Positions 6,046 through 6,537 of a stretch of 6,537 nt of DNA are shown in pieces. The stretch comes from an uncultured bacterium. Lineage in GTDB: Bacteria; Bacteroidota; Bacteroidia; CAILMK01. Each line of letters opens with the position of its first letter. Positions within the stretch are counted from its first letter, which is position 1. The notes under the pieces were generated by a model that was not told where the DNA came from, did no database searches, and worked only from the letters and a program-made list of their open reading frames with translations. The DNA lies in the NCBI GenBank assembly GCA_903835275.1, contig CAILMK010000014.1, positions 1-6,537 of the forward strand. The letters run 5' to 3'. Both the position numbers and the translations under genes were made by a program.

Positions 6046-6053
6046 CAAATATA
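6046..6053 (-). promoter_or_regulatory. Candidate -7 box for the reductase leader
   Basis: The minus strand reads TATATTTG, a full match to TAnnTTTG. Transcription would start near 6039 and run straight into the paired hairpins at 6027-5976. A TTTG lies at 6088-6085 but the spacing (31 bp) is too long for a -33 box, so only the -7 element is supported. Confidence 0.45.
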
Positions 6054-6109
6054 TACATTTTATAATGAGAATATTTTAAGACTTCAAAAAAAAGCCAAAT
6101 ATGATGTAG

Positions 6110-6117
6110 TAACTTTG
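6110..6117 (+). promoter_or_regulatory. Candidate -7 box for the lipoprotein gene
   Basis: TAACTTTG matches the Bacteroidota -7 consensus TAnnTTTG. Transcription would begin near 6124, leaving a leader of about 24 nt before the ATG at 6148. No clear TTTG -33 element sits 17-23 bp upstream, where the DNA is an A-run, so this is a partial match. Confidence 0.5.
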
Positions 6118-6147
6118 AATACTATTACAAACAATACTTATATTTTA

Positions 6148-6537
6148 ATGATATTCAGTAACATCAAAACGGCATTAGCCTTCACGTCTTTCCTGATCAT
6201 TTTTTCATCATGCACCAGGATCCAAAATACAGGAAACGGAAAAGAAAGCGTCAACTGGAATGCTTCTCTTTCAACTGCTGAAAGCGTGATTAAATCATCC
6301 GGCAATCCGCTCCCAAAAGAGCCGGTAATTGCAGCGATTCCAACGCAAAAAAAAGGGGCAAAAATAAAAGCGATGCCTGCCCCTACTGAGTTGGCGGAAA
6401 ATGAAGAAGAAAACGAGAAAGACGAACAAAATGCGCGCGAAAAATGGATCGAAAATATGCACCGCGCGGCACCAAATGTAAACTGGAAACAAATGGACGC
6501 AAATAACCGTTATCAACGCTATAAATCAGCGGGGAAA
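6148..6537 (+). CDS. Lipoprotein-type exported protein, N-terminal part (cut by window edge)
   Basis: The reading frame is open from the ATG for all 130 codons to the edge; the 3' end is missing. Residues 1-22 form a lipoprotein signal peptide: a positively charged start, a hydrophobic core ALAFTSFLIIF and the lipobox FSSC, with the acylated Cys at 22. The mature part begins as a polar, low-complexity linker, with a very acidic stretch near 81-95 (ELAENEEENEKDEQN). It then turns helix-like with REKWIENMHRAAP (97-109), NVNWKQMD and NRYQRY. A segment of this type (W..x.MHRAAP..NW....NR) is, as I recall it, found just after the signal in large Bacteroidota exported proteins with beta-propeller repeats and a type IX sorting domain; this is unverified. 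A TAnnTTTG -7 box lies 30 bp upstream of the ATG. Base use and orientation set it apart from the polysaccharide genes; it is divergent from the reductase. Confidence 0.8.
   Translation, partial: MIFSNIKTALAFTSFLIIFSSCTRIQNTGNGKESVNWNASLSTAESVIKSSGNPLPKEPVIAAIPTQKKGAKIKAMPAPTELAENEEENEKDEQNAREKWIENMHRAAPNVNWKQMDANNRYQRYKSAGK

Noticed and set aside
6295..6516. Minus-strand 73-codon frame opposite the lipoprotein gene
   Set aside because: The plus-strand frame has a signal peptide, lipobox, coherent composition and a promoter box; the minus frame is its shadow.

Overview
The window looks like chromosomal DNA from a member of the Bacteroidota, probably a Chitinophagia or Sphingobacteriia relative. 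The evidence is moderate-to-low GC, almost no Shine-Dalgarno sequences, several copies of the TAnnTTTG type -7 promoter box used by this phylum, and gene families typical of its surface-polysaccharide loci. It carries six complete genes on the minus strand and the start of one plus-strand gene that runs off the right edge.

Layout, in minus-strand transcription order from right to left. A sugar-nucleotide reductase of the RmlD-like extended SDR family (5019-5891) is preceded by an unusual leader with a promoter box, two adjacent hairpins and a U-tract. A 268-bp gap (4751-5018) follows, holding a possible 21-codon ORF, a tandem heptamer array, a 15-nt palindrome and promoter-like boxes. Then comes a compact cluster: a NusG paralogue of the RfaH/UpxY kind (4214-4750), a 126-bp untranslated gap, an FkbM-type methyltransferase (3287-4087), a Wzt-type ABC ATPase with an extra C-terminal domain (1992-3290), a CgeB-like glycosyltransferase (904-1995) and a Wzm-type ABC-2 permease (9-896). 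The last four are joined by two 4-bp ATGA overlaps and one 7-bp gap, so they almost certainly form one transcription unit.

Working model (inference). The NusG paralogue is made first and acts as a dedicated processivity factor for its own operon. The methyltransferase modifies a glycan, possibly its terminal sugar. The C-terminal domain of the Wzt ATPase may recognise the finished or capped glycan, and Wzm/Wzt export it across the inner membrane. The CgeB-like enzyme lies between the two halves of the transporter and probably adds a sugar to the same polymer or to an exported acceptor. No full sugar-nucleotide pathway is present, so the chemistry of the polymer cannot be named.

On the far right, a divergent plus-strand gene (6148 to the edge) encodes a lipoprotein-type N-terminus with a charged linker. 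It is unrelated to the export operon.

The items most worth a second look are the two-hairpin leader upstream of the reductase, the ops-like sequence just after the NusG paralogue, the non-ATG start of that paralogue, the CgeB-like gene splitting Wzt from Wzm, and the A10 tract near the end of the Wzt gene.
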